Below the pieces are notes generated by a model. It saw nothing but the letters and a program-made list of their open reading frames with translations. It ran no database searches and had not been told where the DNA came from. From Thalassospira indica (GTDB lineage: Bacteria; Pseudomonadota; Alphaproteobacteria; Rhodospirillales; Thalassospiraceae), in the NCBI RefSeq assembly GCF_003403095.1, contig NZ_CP031555.1:3536001-3600000 (forward strand): a DNA stretch of 64,000 bases, written 5' to 3'. Within the stretch, counting starts at the first letter, position 1, and each line of letters starts with the position of its first letter. Both the position numbers and the translations under genes were made by a program. Of this stretch, positions 1-8,948 are shown piece after piece.

Positions 1-479
1 GCCATGCCCATTTCAAGGGCAAGCTGCTCTGCCGCGCAATTGGTGCTGCGCAGGCGACCGTTGGTTTCCACCAGCAAAACCGGTTGCGGTGAAATCAGCG
101 ATCCGATGCCCGATGAAACGGTGGCTTCAATGGTTGTAAAGCGGATATAGGTGCGCCGACCGATGCTCAGCTTCCAGCCGAACAACACACATGCAGAGTC
201 CCGGAACCCGCATTCGATATAATGGTAGCCGCCAATATCAAGAAGCCGTCCGGAAAGTTCGGCAAGCGGTTTCGACAGACCTTCAACTGCGTCCGGAGAA
301 ACCCATTCACCGACCTGGACACTCGCGTCATACGCTTCGCGCCATGCTGAATTTACGAGTAGTTGTCCTTCGTCTGGATCATATGCTCCAGACGGCAAAC
401 ACAGATGGCTGATCAACGCCGTCATCGTACCGACGGAATCGATTGCGTTGATGTCTCCCATAGCGGCTTTATTCGTCAT
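1..479 (-). CDS. N-terminal part of a PAS-like sensor/regulator protein (runs off the window)
   Basis: Reading the minus strand from the ATG whose complement ends at 479 gives an open frame of about 160 codons that continues past base 1. The visible protein starts MTNKAAMGDINAID. It has a first globular segment (residues about 20-115) and then a stretch around LLVETNGRLRSTNCAAEQL that resembles the start of a PAS domain. The layout, an N-terminal sensory region followed by a PAS start, fits LuxR-type regulators or signalling proteins, but the output domain is outside the window. It is transcribed away from the TerB-like gene at 846. What is seen is the open frame; the PAS assignment is inference from a short motif. 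Confidence 0.5.
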   Translation of the reverse strand, partial: MTNKAAMGDINAIDSVGTMTALISHLCLPSGAYDPDEGQLLVNSAWREAYDASVQVGEWVSPDAVEGLSKPLAELSGRLLDIGGYHYIECGFRDSACVLFGWKLSIGRRTYIRFTTIEATVSSGIGSLISPQPVLLVETNGRLRSTNCAAEQLALEMGM

Positions 480-845
480 GTTTGTTGTCGCTGCGCGACC
501 ATAACTGCTACCCCATGCCGTGCAAAGCCAAATTTTCCCCGACGAGAGCCACCAACCCCAATCATTTTGCTTGTATTTTTGTAGCGGCTTCATTTTTTGT
601 TCTTTTGGTCGCGCATGCCGCCTTTTTCACGGCTTTCAACGCCCGCGCAACCGGTGCCGACAGAATGAACGTGATTTCACTACGTAATCCTTAAAATCCT
701 TGAAAATTCATCGGTTAACTGTTGCCCGTGGAAGTTTATCGGCATACCATCGCTCGGCTCGGTGGTTTTCACACTGTCCGGATCTCAACGTCAAAGTCCG
801 GATAAAAGCGTTTCAGGGAACCATCCTCGATAAGGAGTAACCAAC
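480..845. other. Intergenic region between divergent genes
   Basis: This stretch of about 365 bp separates the leftward PAS-like gene from the rightward TerB-like gene, so it should hold both promoters. An AT-rich part lies at about 560-720. A Shine-Dalgarno AGGAGT (from 834) sits just before the GTG at 846. No RNA gene, repeat or convincing coding frame was seen. Confidence 0.5.
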
Positions 846-1259
846 GTGATTTCGCATCAGGACGCCTTGATCTACACAATGGTTATGGTATCGGCCGCCG
901 ATAACGATATCACCGACGCCGAACTTTCCGCGATGGGCCGCCGGGTCCGTTATCTTCCGATTTTTGCCGGATTTGACAATGATGGCGTCACCAGTGTTGC
1001 GCGCGATTGTGCCAAACTGCTGGGCGAAGAAGACGGTATGGACCGCACGCTGGATATGATCCGCGATGCCCTGCCGCGCAAACTGCGCGAAACAGCGTAT
1101 GTCTTCGCCTGTGAAATCGTCCTGTCCGACAGCGAAATCAGCCAGGAAGAACTCCGCATTCTTGAATTGCTTCGCCACCGGCTTGATATTGACCGGTTGG
1201 TCGGATCGGCCATCGAACGCGCCATGGCAGCGCGCTATGTCCGGCCCGGTGATTTTTGA
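846..1259 (+). CDS. TerB-family (tellurite-resistance-like) protein
   Basis: A 137-residue, all-helical, acidic cytoplasmic protein. The pattern MVMVSAADNDITDAEL near the N-terminus and VLSDSEISQEEL in the middle are two helix-loop-acid repeats typical of TerB/DjlA-like domains, where clustered Asp/Glu residues are thought to bind metal. The start is a GTG at 846 with AGGAGT eight bases upstream. It is a single gene with no ter operon neighbours (no TerC, TerD or TerZ), so a role in tellurite resistance cannot be inferred; many stand-alone TerB proteins are of unknown function. No membrane segment or signal peptide is seen. Confidence 0.75.
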   Translation: MISHQDALIYTMVMVSAADNDITDAELSAMGRRVRYLPIFAGFDNDGVTSVARDCAKLLGEEDGMDRTLDMIRDALPRKLRETAYVFACEIVLSDSEISQEELRILELLRHRLDIDRLVGSAIERAMAARYVRPGDF

Positions 1260-1533
1260 TGTTTCCAACGACGGCCGCGGCACCTTGCCAGTACGGCCTC
1301 GTTGAATGAAAAACGGTTAATTCAGCATTCCAACTTTGTGTTGGGCCTGTCTGATCGAATTTGTGGAACCCAAAGCGCATTTTGGGCGTTACGCCCTGAA
1401 ATTGCTGCTCTTGGTCATCCACAATGGGACAGGACCCAGCCAACAAAACTTTCCGGTTTCGGGCCAATGGGCGCGGACCGTTTTTGCGTCGCCAATTCAG
1501 ATATAGCTACCGTCACACAAAGGGATCGCCGTC

Positions 1534-2418
1534 ATGACCGCTCTTTCCGGGGAAAACATCGCCTTTATCGGACTTGGATTGATGGGGCGTCCGATGGCGC
1601 TCAATCTTGAAAAGGCCGGTGCAGTCCTGACCGTCAATACACGTAATCCCGAAACACTCAATGCCTTCGAAGACCTTGGCATTGCAACGGCCGGCACCCC
1701 GGCCGATGCCGCGGCCGAGGCCGACATCGTCATCATCTGTGTTGCCAACACGCCCGCACTTGAAAATGTGCTTCTGGGCGAAGAAGGCATTATTGATGGC
1801 CTCGAAGAAGGCACTATTGTCATCGACATGGGCACAACCTCGGTCGAAGCCACACGGCGCTTTGCCGATGTGGTCGAAGAAGCCGGCGGCACATGGATTG
1901 ATGCCCCGGTTTCCGGTGGCACCCACGGGGCTGAGAACGGCACCCTTTCCATCATGGTCGGTGCATCGCCCGAAGATTTCGAACGCGCCCATCGGGTGTT
2001 TGACGTCCTTGGGTCGCGCGTCACCCATGTCGGCGATGTCAGTTCCGGCCAGATTGCCAAGGCGGCCAATCAGATGATTGTCGGCATCACCATTGGTGCC
2101 GTTGCCGAAGCCTTTTCCATGGCCGATGAAGCCGGTGTCGATCTTGATAAACTGCGATCTGCACTGACCGGTGGCTTTGCCGATTCTGCGATCTTGCAAA
2201 AGCACGGCGAACGCATGATCGAACGCAACTTCGAGCCGGGCGGCAAGGTCGTCACCCAGCGCAAGGACCTGTTCCAGGCGCTTGAATTTTCCGAAGGCGA
2301 ACTGGGGGTCGAACTGCCCATCACCCGTCTTGCCATGGAACTTTATGACGAATTGATCGACATGGGTCATGGCGATCTTGATCATTCAGCATTGATCAAA
2401 GTCTATGAAGAAGACTGA
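1534..2418 (+). CDS. NAD(P)-dependent beta-hydroxyacid dehydrogenase (3-hydroxyisobutyrate dehydrogenase family)
   Basis: A 294-residue cytoplasmic dehydrogenase. The N-terminal Rossmann fold carries GLGLMG (residues 13-18), and the family substrate loop DAPVSGG is at 123-129. The catalytic lysine is expected at K176 in the KAANQ motif, followed by the all-helical C-terminal domain. Length matches the family (about 290). Members oxidise 3-hydroxyisobutyrate or reduce tartronate or succinic semialdehyde; the exact substrate cannot be read from the sequence. The start ATG at 1534 follows AGGGAT. The 3' end overlaps the next small gene by 14 bases, suggesting translational coupling. Confidence 0.85.
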   Translation: MTALSGENIAFIGLGLMGRPMALNLEKAGAVLTVNTRNPETLNAFEDLGIATAGTPADAAAEADIVIICVANTPALENVLLGEEGIIDGLEEGTIVIDMGTTSVEATRRFADVVEEAGGTWIDAPVSGGTHGAENGTLSIMVGASPEDFERAHRVFDVLGSRVTHVGDVSSGQIAKAANQMIVGITIGAVAEAFSMADEAGVDLDKLRSALTGGFADSAILQKHGERMIERNFEPGGKVVTQRKDLFQALEFSEGELGVELPITRLAMELYDELIDMGHGDLDHSALIKVYEED

Positions 2419-2656
2419 CGCCAATAACGTCGAACTGGTCTCGGTTCTGACCTGCCCCGAATGCGGGCATGTCGAAACCGAAACCATGCCGACCGATGCC
2501 TGCCAGTATTTTTATGACTGCAAGGGATGCGGTGCAATTCTGCGTCCCAAGGCCGGCGATTGCTGCGTTTTCTGTTCGTACGGCACCGTCCCCTGCCCGC
2601 CGATCCAGTTACATGGGCGCGGGGAAAACGGTGGATGTTGCGGGCATGGCAACTAA
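2405..2656 (+). CDS. GDCCVxC-domain zinc-ribbon-like small protein
   Basis: An 83-residue cysteine-rich protein. An N-terminal CPEC...H and a CKGCG pair (residues about 14-45) look like a zinc ribbon, followed by the hallmark GDCCVFCSYG and a CPPIQ tail. The GDCCVxC family exists in Cys and selenocysteine forms; here all positions are Cys codons. It begins inside the end of the dehydrogenase gene (ATG at 2405), so the two are probably co-translated. Function is not established; a metal or mercury-related role has been suggested for relatives by neighbourhood only, and no such neighbours occur here. Confidence 0.7.
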   Translation: MKKTDANNVELVSVLTCPECGHVETETMPTDACQYFYDCKGCGAILRPKAGDCCVFCSYGTVPCPPIQLHGRGENGGCCGHGN

Positions 2657-2671
2657 GCCGTCCAATTGATC

Positions 2672-2707
2672 AGACAACACAGATTAGGCAACACAGATCA
2701 GGCAACA
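2672..2707. repeat. Short tandem repeat, 14-bp unit, about 2.6 copies
   Basis: Units beginning at 2672, 2686 and 2700 read AGACAACACAGATT, AGGCAACACAGATC and AGGCAACA. The third copy enters the 3' end of the leftward methyltransferase gene, including its stop codon. Seen directly; no function claimed. Confidence 0.7.
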
Positions 2708-3243
2708 ATGCCCGACTTGTGACTGCCGATCCGATACAGATAAAGGTGGTCCGATCCGGTTTTCATTGGCACTTCTCCAAACGCCTGCCAGCCCGGAATG
2801 GCAAAGGCACGCAATATCACGATGCCACCACTTGCCATCCGTTGATCAAGCACATCACCGACATCCGTCATCACCCGCGGATCAAGAAAACACACCACCA
2901 CATCCCCGGGATCCCGATCACGGGTTCGAAAATCCGCCCGGATGAAGTCAAGGTTGGGCTTCGCCGCCAATATGGCGCGCACCCGACTTATGGCATAGGG
3001 GATCGGTGAAAGTTCAATGCCGGTGACTGTGACATCGGGCCTCGCACGCGCAATCGCCAGTGCCAGATCCCCCCAGCCAGATCCAAAATCCGTCACGGCC
3101 TTGGTATCACCCGGGATATAGGCGATGATTTCGTCGGCTGCCTTGGCCGATGTCGGCATCGGAACGGCCTTTAGCCGGATTGCATACCCCGCAATCAGCG
3201 CCAAAATAATTCCGACAAGGGCCAGTACGGATAAATCAGTCAT
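2698..3243 (-). CDS. Membrane-anchored class I SAM-dependent methyltransferase
   Basis: A 181-residue protein. It begins with a hydrophobic helix (LSVLALVGIILALIAGYAI), then VTDFGSGWGDLALAIA, the glycine-rich SAM-binding motif I, with the acidic residue of motif II in GIELSPI and a later CFLDPRVM motif. The longer open frame reaches 3411, but its first 56 residues lack family character and run close to slyX; the ATG at 3243 gives a normal anchored methyltransferase. This matches small bacterial proteins annotated only as class I methyltransferases. Substrate unknown. It is transcribed divergently from slyX. Confidence 0.7.
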   Translation of the reverse strand: MTDLSVLALVGIILALIAGYAIRLKAVPMPTSAKAADEIIAYIPGDTKAVTDFGSGWGDLALAIARARPDVTVTGIELSPIPYAISRVRAILAAKPNLDFIRADFRTRDRDPGDVVVCFLDPRVMTDVGDVLDQRMASGGIVILRAFAIPGWQAFGEVPMKTGSDHLYLYRIGSHKSGIVA

Positions 3244-3354
3244 CAACCATCCAGATATGTTAGGGTCCGTGCCGCGCAGTGGTGCCACAGGCATGCGCGT
3301 ATCGCAAGTCACGGCATACACAGCCAACTGAACACATTTGCAGAAGATACCGGA

Positions 3355-3573
3355 ATGAGCCACGAAGAAACCGACACCCGCATAACCGAGCTTGAAATAC
3401 AGCTTGCCCACATGGAAACCGTCGTCACCGACCTGTCCGACATGATCAAAAAGCAGTGGGATCGGATTGATCTGCTGGAACGTCAGAACAAATTAATGTC
3501 GTCTGATATTAAACGCATGATCGATTTCCTGCGTACAGCACCCGAAGACGACGCACCACCGCCGCATTATTGA
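3355..3573 (+). CDS. slyX: SlyX family protein
   Basis: A 72-residue, highly charged coiled-coil protein with the family pattern: TRITELEIQLAHMETVVTDL heptads, a middle QWDRIDLLERQNKLM segment, and the Pro/His-rich tail DDAPPPHY. SlyX proteins are short, soluble and of unknown molecular role (first found beside slyD in enterobacteria). The ATG at 3355 gives the usual length. It is a lone gene, divergent from the methyltransferase. Confidence 0.85.
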   Translation: MSHEETDTRITELEIQLAHMETVVTDLSDMIKKQWDRIDLLERQNKLMSSDIKRMIDFLRTAPEDDAPPPHY

Positions 3574-3628
3574 TGGCACGCAGGGTTTGCTGGTTTCTGG
3601 CGATCACGCCTGCCAATGAAAGACCGAT

Positions 3629-4804
3629 TTGACCAACCTTTATCTCGACATACCGACCTTTGACGACTTCGGAAAGGTTCTTGATGGCACGGTGTATCAT
3701 GCCCTGCCAGATGACTGGTGGGTGGGCACATCCGATGTCATTGGGTCGACCAAGGCGGTCGAAGCCGGCCGATACAAGGACGTCAACATGGTCGGTGCGT
3801 CGGTGATCTGCGCGGTCAGCAATGTGCTTGGCCATTCAGATTATCCGTTCCTGTTTGGCGGCGACGGCGCAAGTTTTGCCTGCCCCCCGGACCAGATTGA
3901 CGCGGTGCGCGATGCCATGGCATCGACGGCCACCTGGGCGGCTGAAACCCTGGAGCTTGAATTGCGTGTCGGTCTTGTGCGGATCGGCGATATCCGGGCT
4001 GCTGGCCACGATGTCCGCATTGCGCGCTACGCCGTTTCCAATCCGGTGTCCTATGCCATGTTTGCCGGTGGCGGCATGCAATGGGCCGAAGATCAGATGA
4101 AACAGGGCAACAACATGATCCCGGCGGCTCCACCCGGCAGTCGACCCGATCTGACCGGGCTTTCATGCCGCTGGTCCCCGATCCGGGCGGAGGGTTCAGA
4201 CGTTATTCTGTCGATCATTGTTGCAGGGCGCGACGACCGCACCCGGTTTGATGAAACGGTGCGTACCCTGTTTGCCATTCTTGATGACAGCCCGCGCAAA
4301 AGCAGCCCGATCCCCGAAAACGGGCCAGGTGTCGCCTTCCCGCCGCCCGGAATGCATCTTGAGGCAGAGGCCACCAAACACAAGGAAGGCGGTTATATCA
4401 AGGCCTGGCTCAAGGCGCTTTACATCGCGCTGATCGCGGCCATCCTGATGAAAACCGGCTGGAAACTGGGCGCCTTTGATCCAAGACGCTATCGCGATTA
4501 CACCGGCTATAACACCGATTTTCGCAAGTTCGGCGATGGCCTGTGGATGACGGTGAATTGCAGTTTGACCCGTGCCGAGGAAGTCGAGGCCCTTTTGCAT
4601 GCGGCAGAACTGCAAGGCGATATTCATTTTGGCACCCATCGCCAACGCAGTGCGATCATGACCTGCATCGTGCCCTCCATCACAAGCGATGCGCATTTCC
4701 ATTTTCTTGATGGCGGCGAAGGCGGATATACCGCGGCGGCCAGGGCGTTCAAGGCAAAAAGAAAACGCGATCAGGCCATTGACACATCCCCCGCCAATGC
4801 ATGA
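3629..4804 (+). CDS. DUF3095 domain protein
   Basis: A 391-residue protein matching the DUF3095 pattern. It starts FDDFGKVLDGTVYHALPDDW, with VIGSTKAV and PFLFGGDGASF motifs, and VGLVRIGDI further on. These resemble the metal- and nucleotide-binding parts of the class III nucleotide cyclase fold (D-x-x-G-S-T and a GGD-like loop), and relatives are often found near cyclases. Whether this one is catalytic is unknown. A hydrophobic helix near residue 265 (LYIALIAAILMKTGW) could be a membrane contact. The start is a TTG at 3629; no closer ATG keeps the conserved N-terminus. Confidence 0.75.
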   Translation: MTNLYLDIPTFDDFGKVLDGTVYHALPDDWWVGTSDVIGSTKAVEAGRYKDVNMVGASVICAVSNVLGHSDYPFLFGGDGASFACPPDQIDAVRDAMASTATWAAETLELELRVGLVRIGDIRAAGHDVRIARYAVSNPVSYAMFAGGGMQWAEDQMKQGNNMIPAAPPGSRPDLTGLSCRWSPIRAEGSDVILSIIVAGRDDRTRFDETVRTLFAILDDSPRKSSPIPENGPGVAFPPPGMHLEAEATKHKEGGYIKAWLKALYIALIAAILMKTGWKLGAFDPRRYRDYTGYNTDFRKFGDGLWMTVNCSLTRAEEVEALLHAAELQGDIHFGTHRQRSAIMTCIVPSITSDAHFHFLDGGEGGYTAAARAFKAKRKRDQAIDTSPANA

Positions 4805-4896
4805 AACGCATCGATTGTGACGATACAATAGATTTCTTGCATGACCCTGGATTATCCCGGACACTTCCCTGATCCCGGACGGATCAGGACAGCACC

Positions 4897-5844
4897 ATGG
4901 ACACCCGCGAGCTTGAAACCCTTATCGCCGTTGCAGACGCGCAATCCTTTCACGGTGCGGCAGATCGCCTTGGCCTGACCCAGCCTGCCGTCACCCGCCG
5001 CATTCAGCGCCTCGAAGAACGCATTGGCAAAAGCCTGTTTGACCGCGCAACCAAACCCCTGCAACCGACCATCGCCGGGCACCGGGCGCTTACCGAGGCA
5101 CGCGATTTATTGCGCCGTCTTGAAGGTTTCAGTGACTCGGTTCTCGGCAACACCAAACGCCACGGCCCGTTCCGGCTCGGCGTAAGCCACGGGGCCGCCC
5201 CGCTTTTGGCTGCCCAAGAACTCCGTTCACTGCATCAGACCTTCCCGGATATGTCGCTTTCGATCAAAAGCGGCTGGTCAGCGGAACTTCTTCCCCTTCT
5301 GCGGCGGGGCGAAATTGATGCAATGCTGTCGCTTGATGGCCCAAACGGTATTGTTGGCGGGGTACAAAACCGCGATCTGCCTGCAAGCCTGTCGCCCCAG
5401 ACCCTACTGGATGACGAAATCGTTGCCATTGGCCCGAAATCATCCCGTCCCCATCCGACCACCATCACAGAACTTGCCAAAAACCCGATGATCCTGATGC
5501 CCGAAGGCTGCACCTTCCGCGCTCTTGGCAATGCATGGGCGCATAAAAACGGGGTCGAATTCACCTCCGTGCTTGAAGTCTCCGCCCTTGAATTGCAGAT
5601 CGAAATGGTCGCCGCCGGGGCCGGTTACGGGATCATGGCACGGCGATTTTGTCAGCACAGCCCGGCTGCAAACCGGATCAAGATCCTGGATATCCCCGGC
5701 ATGAACTGGGGCATGGCAATCACCCTGATCCGTCGTGCATCAAGCTCTGATCTTGACGATATTATCGACAAGGTTGGCGAACTGGTGATTAATGCTGGCA
5801 AAGCATCCGATAACCCCCATGCAAAAATGTTATCAGCATCATAA
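4897..5844 (+). CDS. LysR family transcriptional regulator
   Basis: A 315-residue LysR regulator. The N-terminal winged helix-turn-helix reads SFHGAADRLGLTQPAVTRRI (about residues 17-36), followed by the linker helix and a periplasmic-binding-protein-like effector domain (about 90-300). An AGGA-type ribosome site precedes the ATG at 4897. It lies in the same direction as, and 76 bp ahead of, an MFS transporter gene, so control of that transporter is plausible. The effector cannot be deduced. Confidence 0.85.
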   Translation: MDTRELETLIAVADAQSFHGAADRLGLTQPAVTRRIQRLEERIGKSLFDRATKPLQPTIAGHRALTEARDLLRRLEGFSDSVLGNTKRHGPFRLGVSHGAAPLLAAQELRSLHQTFPDMSLSIKSGWSAELLPLLRRGEIDAMLSLDGPNGIVGGVQNRDLPASLSPQTLLDDEIVAIGPKSSRPHPTTITELAKNPMILMPEGCTFRALGNAWAHKNGVEFTSVLEVSALELQIEMVAAGAGYGIMARRFCQHSPAANRIKILDIPGMNWGMAITLIRRASSSDLDDIIDKVGELVINAGKASDNPHAKMLSAS

Positions 5845-5920
5845 TCCGAATGAATTGGACGCATAGCGCCACCGCGTTCAATATCGCCACCAAACAATAA
5901 TCCCTCTCGGAGGAACGCCT

Positions 5921-7195
5921 ATGAGCCCCACTCAAAGCTCGCCCCAAAGTCCGCCGCAAAGCCCCACACGCATGACCATCATGCGGGCGAAAAAATGGTT
6001 CCCGTGGCTGGTTTTGCTTTCAGGCTGCCTTGTTTTGTCACTGAACCTTGGTGTGCGTCAGTCACTTGGCCTGTTTATCCCCGATATGCTCAATGACACG
6101 GGCTGGAACGCGGCCACCTTTGGTCTGGCCTTTGCGATTCAAAACCTGATGTGGGGCATATCCGCCCCGATCGCCGGTGCCATTGCGGATCGGTTTGGCA
6201 CAACCCGGACCCTGATTGGCGGTGGTATCGTTTATGCGCTTGGGCTTTATCTGATGGGCACGTCCGCCTCCCCCGGCGAGCTCTATCTCACTGCAGGTTT
6301 CCTGATCGGCACCGGTGTTGGCATCACGAGTTTTCCGGTGGTGCTTGCCGCCATCAGCCGTGTTTTCAGCAATGAAAAGCGAAGCTTCGCACTGGGTCTG
6401 GCCTCCGCAGGCGGGTCAATTGGTCAGTTGGTGATGGCACCTACCACCCAAGCGCTTAACAGCTCTCTTGGTTATGTCGCAGCCCTTGTTATTCTGGCGG
6501 GCATTTCGATGCTGATCATCCCGGCGGCCTTTGCCATGACCGGCAAGGCCGAAGGCAACAGCCCGACCGCCACCCCTGATCTGGGGCCGCAGGGCTTGGC
6601 CGCCGCATTTCACGAGGCCCGAAAACATCGCGGCTTCGCATTGCTTAATGCCGGTTTCTTTGTCTGCGGCTTTCATATTGCCGTCATCGCAACCCACCTT
6701 CCGACCTTTACCGAACTCTGCGGTTTGCCCCGTTCGGTTGCCGCCGAAGGTCTGGCCTTGATCGGTCTGTTCAATATTATCGGAACACTCACCGCCGGTT
6801 GGGCGGGCGGCAGATGGCGCAAGAAATACGGCCTGTCGTTTATTTACGGCATGCGTGCGGTGGTGATTGTGATCTTTATCTTCTCGCCCAAAACGTCTGA
6901 AACCATCTTGCTGTTTTCGGCATCGATGGGCGCACTTTGGCTGTCGACCGTGCCGCTGACCAGCGGCCTGATCGCACAGGTCTTTGGCCCGCGCTATATG
7001 GCGACCCTGTTTGGTATCGTGATGCTCAGCCATCAAATCGGTGCGTTCTTCGGCGCCTGGATGGGCGGGATTGTCTATGACCTGACCGGTAATTTCGATG
7101 CCGTCTGGTGGGCATCGGTTGCGCTTGGCGTCTTTGCCGCACTCGTGCATATGCCGATTGATGACAGGGAACTGCGCGCCACGGCCAAGGCATAG
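5921..7195 (+). CDS. MFS transporter (OFA/MCT-like, 12 transmembrane segments)
   Basis: A 424-residue inner-membrane protein with about twelve hydrophobic helices. The first helix region holds SLNLGVRQSLGLFIPDML, and the loop 2-3 signature AGAIADRFGTTRTL matches the MFS consensus. The overall pattern resembles the oxalate/formate antiporter or monocarboxylate transporter branch, whose substrates are small organic acids. A strong GGAGG ribosome site lies before the ATG at 5921, and a clear rho-independent terminator follows at 7219. The upstream LysR gene is the likely regulator (inference from position). Confidence 0.85.
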   Translation: MSPTQSSPQSPPQSPTRMTIMRAKKWFPWLVLLSGCLVLSLNLGVRQSLGLFIPDMLNDTGWNAATFGLAFAIQNLMWGISAPIAGAIADRFGTTRTLIGGGIVYALGLYLMGTSASPGELYLTAGFLIGTGVGITSFPVVLAAISRVFSNEKRSFALGLASAGGSIGQLVMAPTTQALNSSLGYVAALVILAGISMLIIPAAFAMTGKAEGNSPTATPDLGPQGLAAAFHEARKHRGFALLNAGFFVCGFHIAVIATHLPTFTELCGLPRSVAAEGLALIGLFNIIGTLTAGWAGGRWRKKYGLSFIYGMRAVVIVIFIFSPKTSETILLFSASMGALWLSTVPLTSGLIAQVFGPRYMATLFGIVMLSHQIGAFFGAWMGGIVYDLTGNFDAVWWASVALGVFAALVHMPIDDRELRATAKA

Positions 7196-7218
7196 CACAC
7201 ACCTGCCTCACCATCATA

Positions 7219-7255
7219 AAGCAGCGCCTGGCACCAACCCGGCGCTGCTTTTTTA
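7219..7255 (+). terminator. Rho-independent terminator after the MFS gene
   Basis: Ten-base stem AAGCAGCGCC (7219-7228) and GGCGCTGCTT (7241-7250) with a 12-base loop, followed by a T tract to 7254. Confidence 0.9.
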
Positions 7256-7296
7256 TTGGCCTTTTCGCTCTGACCAAGTTGGGTTACAACCCGGTC

Positions 7297-7782
7297 ATGG
7301 ACAGACCGATTTACATCACCCCTGAAGGGTTAGACGCCCTTAAATCCGAACTCGACCACCTTTGGAAAAAGGAACGGCCCGAAGTCGTCGCCGTTGTCCA
7401 TTGGGCAGCGGGCAATGGCGACCGTTCGGAAAACGGGGATTACATCTATGGCAAAAAGCGCCTGCGCGAAATCGACCGACGCGTCAGATACCTGCGCAAG
7501 CGGATCGAGGATGCCGTTGTTGTCCGCACGGAAGAACAACCTGATCACAGCCACATCTTTTTCGGTGCCACGGTCACCTACGTCAACGCACGCGATGAGG
7601 AAAGAACCATCCGCATCGTTGGCGAGGACGAGGCCGACAGCCTCAATGGCAAGATCAGCTGGATTTCCCCCGTCGCGCGCGCCCTGATGAAATCGGGTGT
7701 CGGCGATGTCGTCACCGTCCGAACACCTGCGGGCGAGGATGAGCTTGAAGTGCTTGAAATCAGTTATCCGGGCTCATCGTAA
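7297..7782 (+). CDS. greB: Transcription elongation factor GreB
   Basis: A protein of about 161 residues with the two-domain Gre layout. The N-terminal antiparallel coiled coil (EGLDALKSELDHLWKKERP through RRVRYLRKRIEDA) carries the SENGDYIYGKKRLREID tip, whose acidic residues enter the RNA polymerase secondary channel. The C-terminal FKBP-like domain has WISPVARALMKSGVGD. The basic N-terminal domain and YIYGKKRLRE favour GreB over GreA. It stimulates transcript cleavage in backtracked polymerase. The frame opens at a TTG at 7279, but the ATG at 7297 (MDRPIYITPEG) fits the family start. Confidence 0.9.
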   Translation: MDRPIYITPEGLDALKSELDHLWKKERPEVVAVVHWAAGNGDRSENGDYIYGKKRLREIDRRVRYLRKRIEDAVVVRTEEQPDHSHIFFGATVTYVNARDEERTIRIVGEDEADSLNGKISWISPVARALMKSGVGDVVTVRTPAGEDELEVLEISYPGSS

Positions 7783-7840
7783 AAACCCGAAGCAACGCTC
7801 CCATCAAGCATTTTGATCCTCGCCAACGCAGGCTTCAGTT

Positions 7841-8860
7841 TCAGATCACTTGCAAGGAAATCTTGCCCTGAATATGCCCTTTGGCCGCGCGTTCATGCGC
7901 CGCCCGGGCATCAGCCAGATCGTATGTGCTATCAAGCACAACGCGAATGCTTCCATTTTCAAGCAGCTCAGCCAGTTCGCCAAGTTGCTTGCCGTTTGAA
8001 CGCACCTGCGTTGTTGAGACACTGACCCCCAGCTTTTCAGCCTCGCCCGCATCGGTAAAGCCAAGTGGATAGATCGGGAAAAGCGCACCACCACGTTTCA
8101 AGACCTTCAGAAACCGGCCTGTTTGCGGACCGCCAACGGTATCAATCACAAGATCAATGTCCGAAACCGCGTCCTCGGCCCGTGTTTTGGTGTAATCAAT
8201 AAACTGATCTGCACCCAGTTCACGCAAAAGATCTTCGTGGCGGGCCGACGCCACTGCAATCACCTTTGCCCCCGGAAGTTTGGCAAGCTGCAAGGCGAAA
8301 TGACCCACTCCGCCAGCCGCACCATTGATCAAAACGGTTTTGCCCTCCAGCGCCACCGGATGGTGTTGATTGGGCTGCAACGGGTTGGGCGCACTATGAT
8401 CGGGCGATATCATGAATTGCCACGCTGTCAGCAATGACATCGGGGCAGCAGCCGCATGCAGATGGTCGATATTGCCAGGTTTGCGGGCAATATGGCCTGC
8501 AGGAACACTGACATATTCGGCATACCCGCAACTTTCACCGGCAAGACCTTCCGGGAAGCGGACCATGGCATAGACTTCGTCGCCGACGGCAAATCCGCAA
8601 TCCTCATTCGCAACGGCCACGACAACCCCGGAAACATCGGTTCCGGGAATGACCGGGTAGGCAATTGGCGGCTGCCATTCCGGGGGTAACATTTTATACC
8701 CTTCGCGCAGATACCAGTCCGGCGGGTTAACCCCCACTGCATACACCCGAACCAGTACGTCGCCATCTTTCAATTCGGGAATTTCTACATCTTCATAAAC
8801 AAGCACTTCCGGACCACCGGGCTTGTGCAGTCTGATTGCCTTCATCGTCTCGGTCATCAT
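7841..8860 (-). CDS. NADP-dependent zinc-independent alcohol dehydrogenase (quinone oxidoreductase family)
   Basis: A 339-residue medium-chain dehydrogenase/reductase. The N-terminal GroES-like domain starts MKAIRLHKPGGPEVL. The nucleotide-binding motif INGAAGGVGHFALQLAK and GADQFIDYT mark the QOR branch, which lacks the structural zinc cysteines. Members reduce quinones or alkenals with NADPH. An AGGAG site sits ahead of two adjacent ATGs (8860 and 8857); either may be used, whereas the longer frame to 8920 adds an unlikely N-terminus. It is divergent from a LysR gene 88 bp away, the classic regulator-target arrangement. Confidence 0.85.
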   Translation of the reverse strand: MMTETMKAIRLHKPGGPEVLVYEDVEIPELKDGDVLVRVYAVGVNPPDWYLREGYKMLPPEWQPPIAYPVIPGTDVSGVVVAVANEDCGFAVGDEVYAMVRFPEGLAGESCGYAEYVSVPAGHIARKPGNIDHLHAAAAPMSLLTAWQFMISPDHSAPNPLQPNQHHPVALEGKTVLINGAAGGVGHFALQLAKLPGAKVIAVASARHEDLLRELGADQFIDYTKTRAEDAVSDIDLVIDTVGGPQTGRFLKVLKRGGALFPIYPLGFTDAGEAEKLGVSVSTTQVRSNGKQLGELAELLENGSIRVVLDSTYDLADARAAHERAAKGHIQGKISLQVI

Positions 8861-8891
8861 AGTTCTCCTGTGACATGACATGATGACAGGC

Positions 8892-8942
8892 GATATATTT
8901 ACCCAGCTCCAAGTTGACAATCAGACCTGATGTCGCTTTAGT
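8892..8942. promoter_or_regulatory. Face-to-face promoters sharing one -35 sequence
   Basis: On the plus strand TTGACA (8914-8919), a 17-bp spacer and TTTAGT (8937-8942) point at the LysR gene. On the minus strand TTGTCA (complement of 8915-8920), a 17-bp spacer and TATATC (complement of 8892-8897) point at the dehydrogenase gene. The two -35 boxes occupy the same bases. Predicted from consensus only. Confidence 0.5.
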
Positions 8943-8948
8943 AATGCC

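Noticed and set aside
1383..1395. GGGCG-TTA-CGCCC hairpin as a terminator
   Set aside because: The stem is only five pairs and no T run follows.
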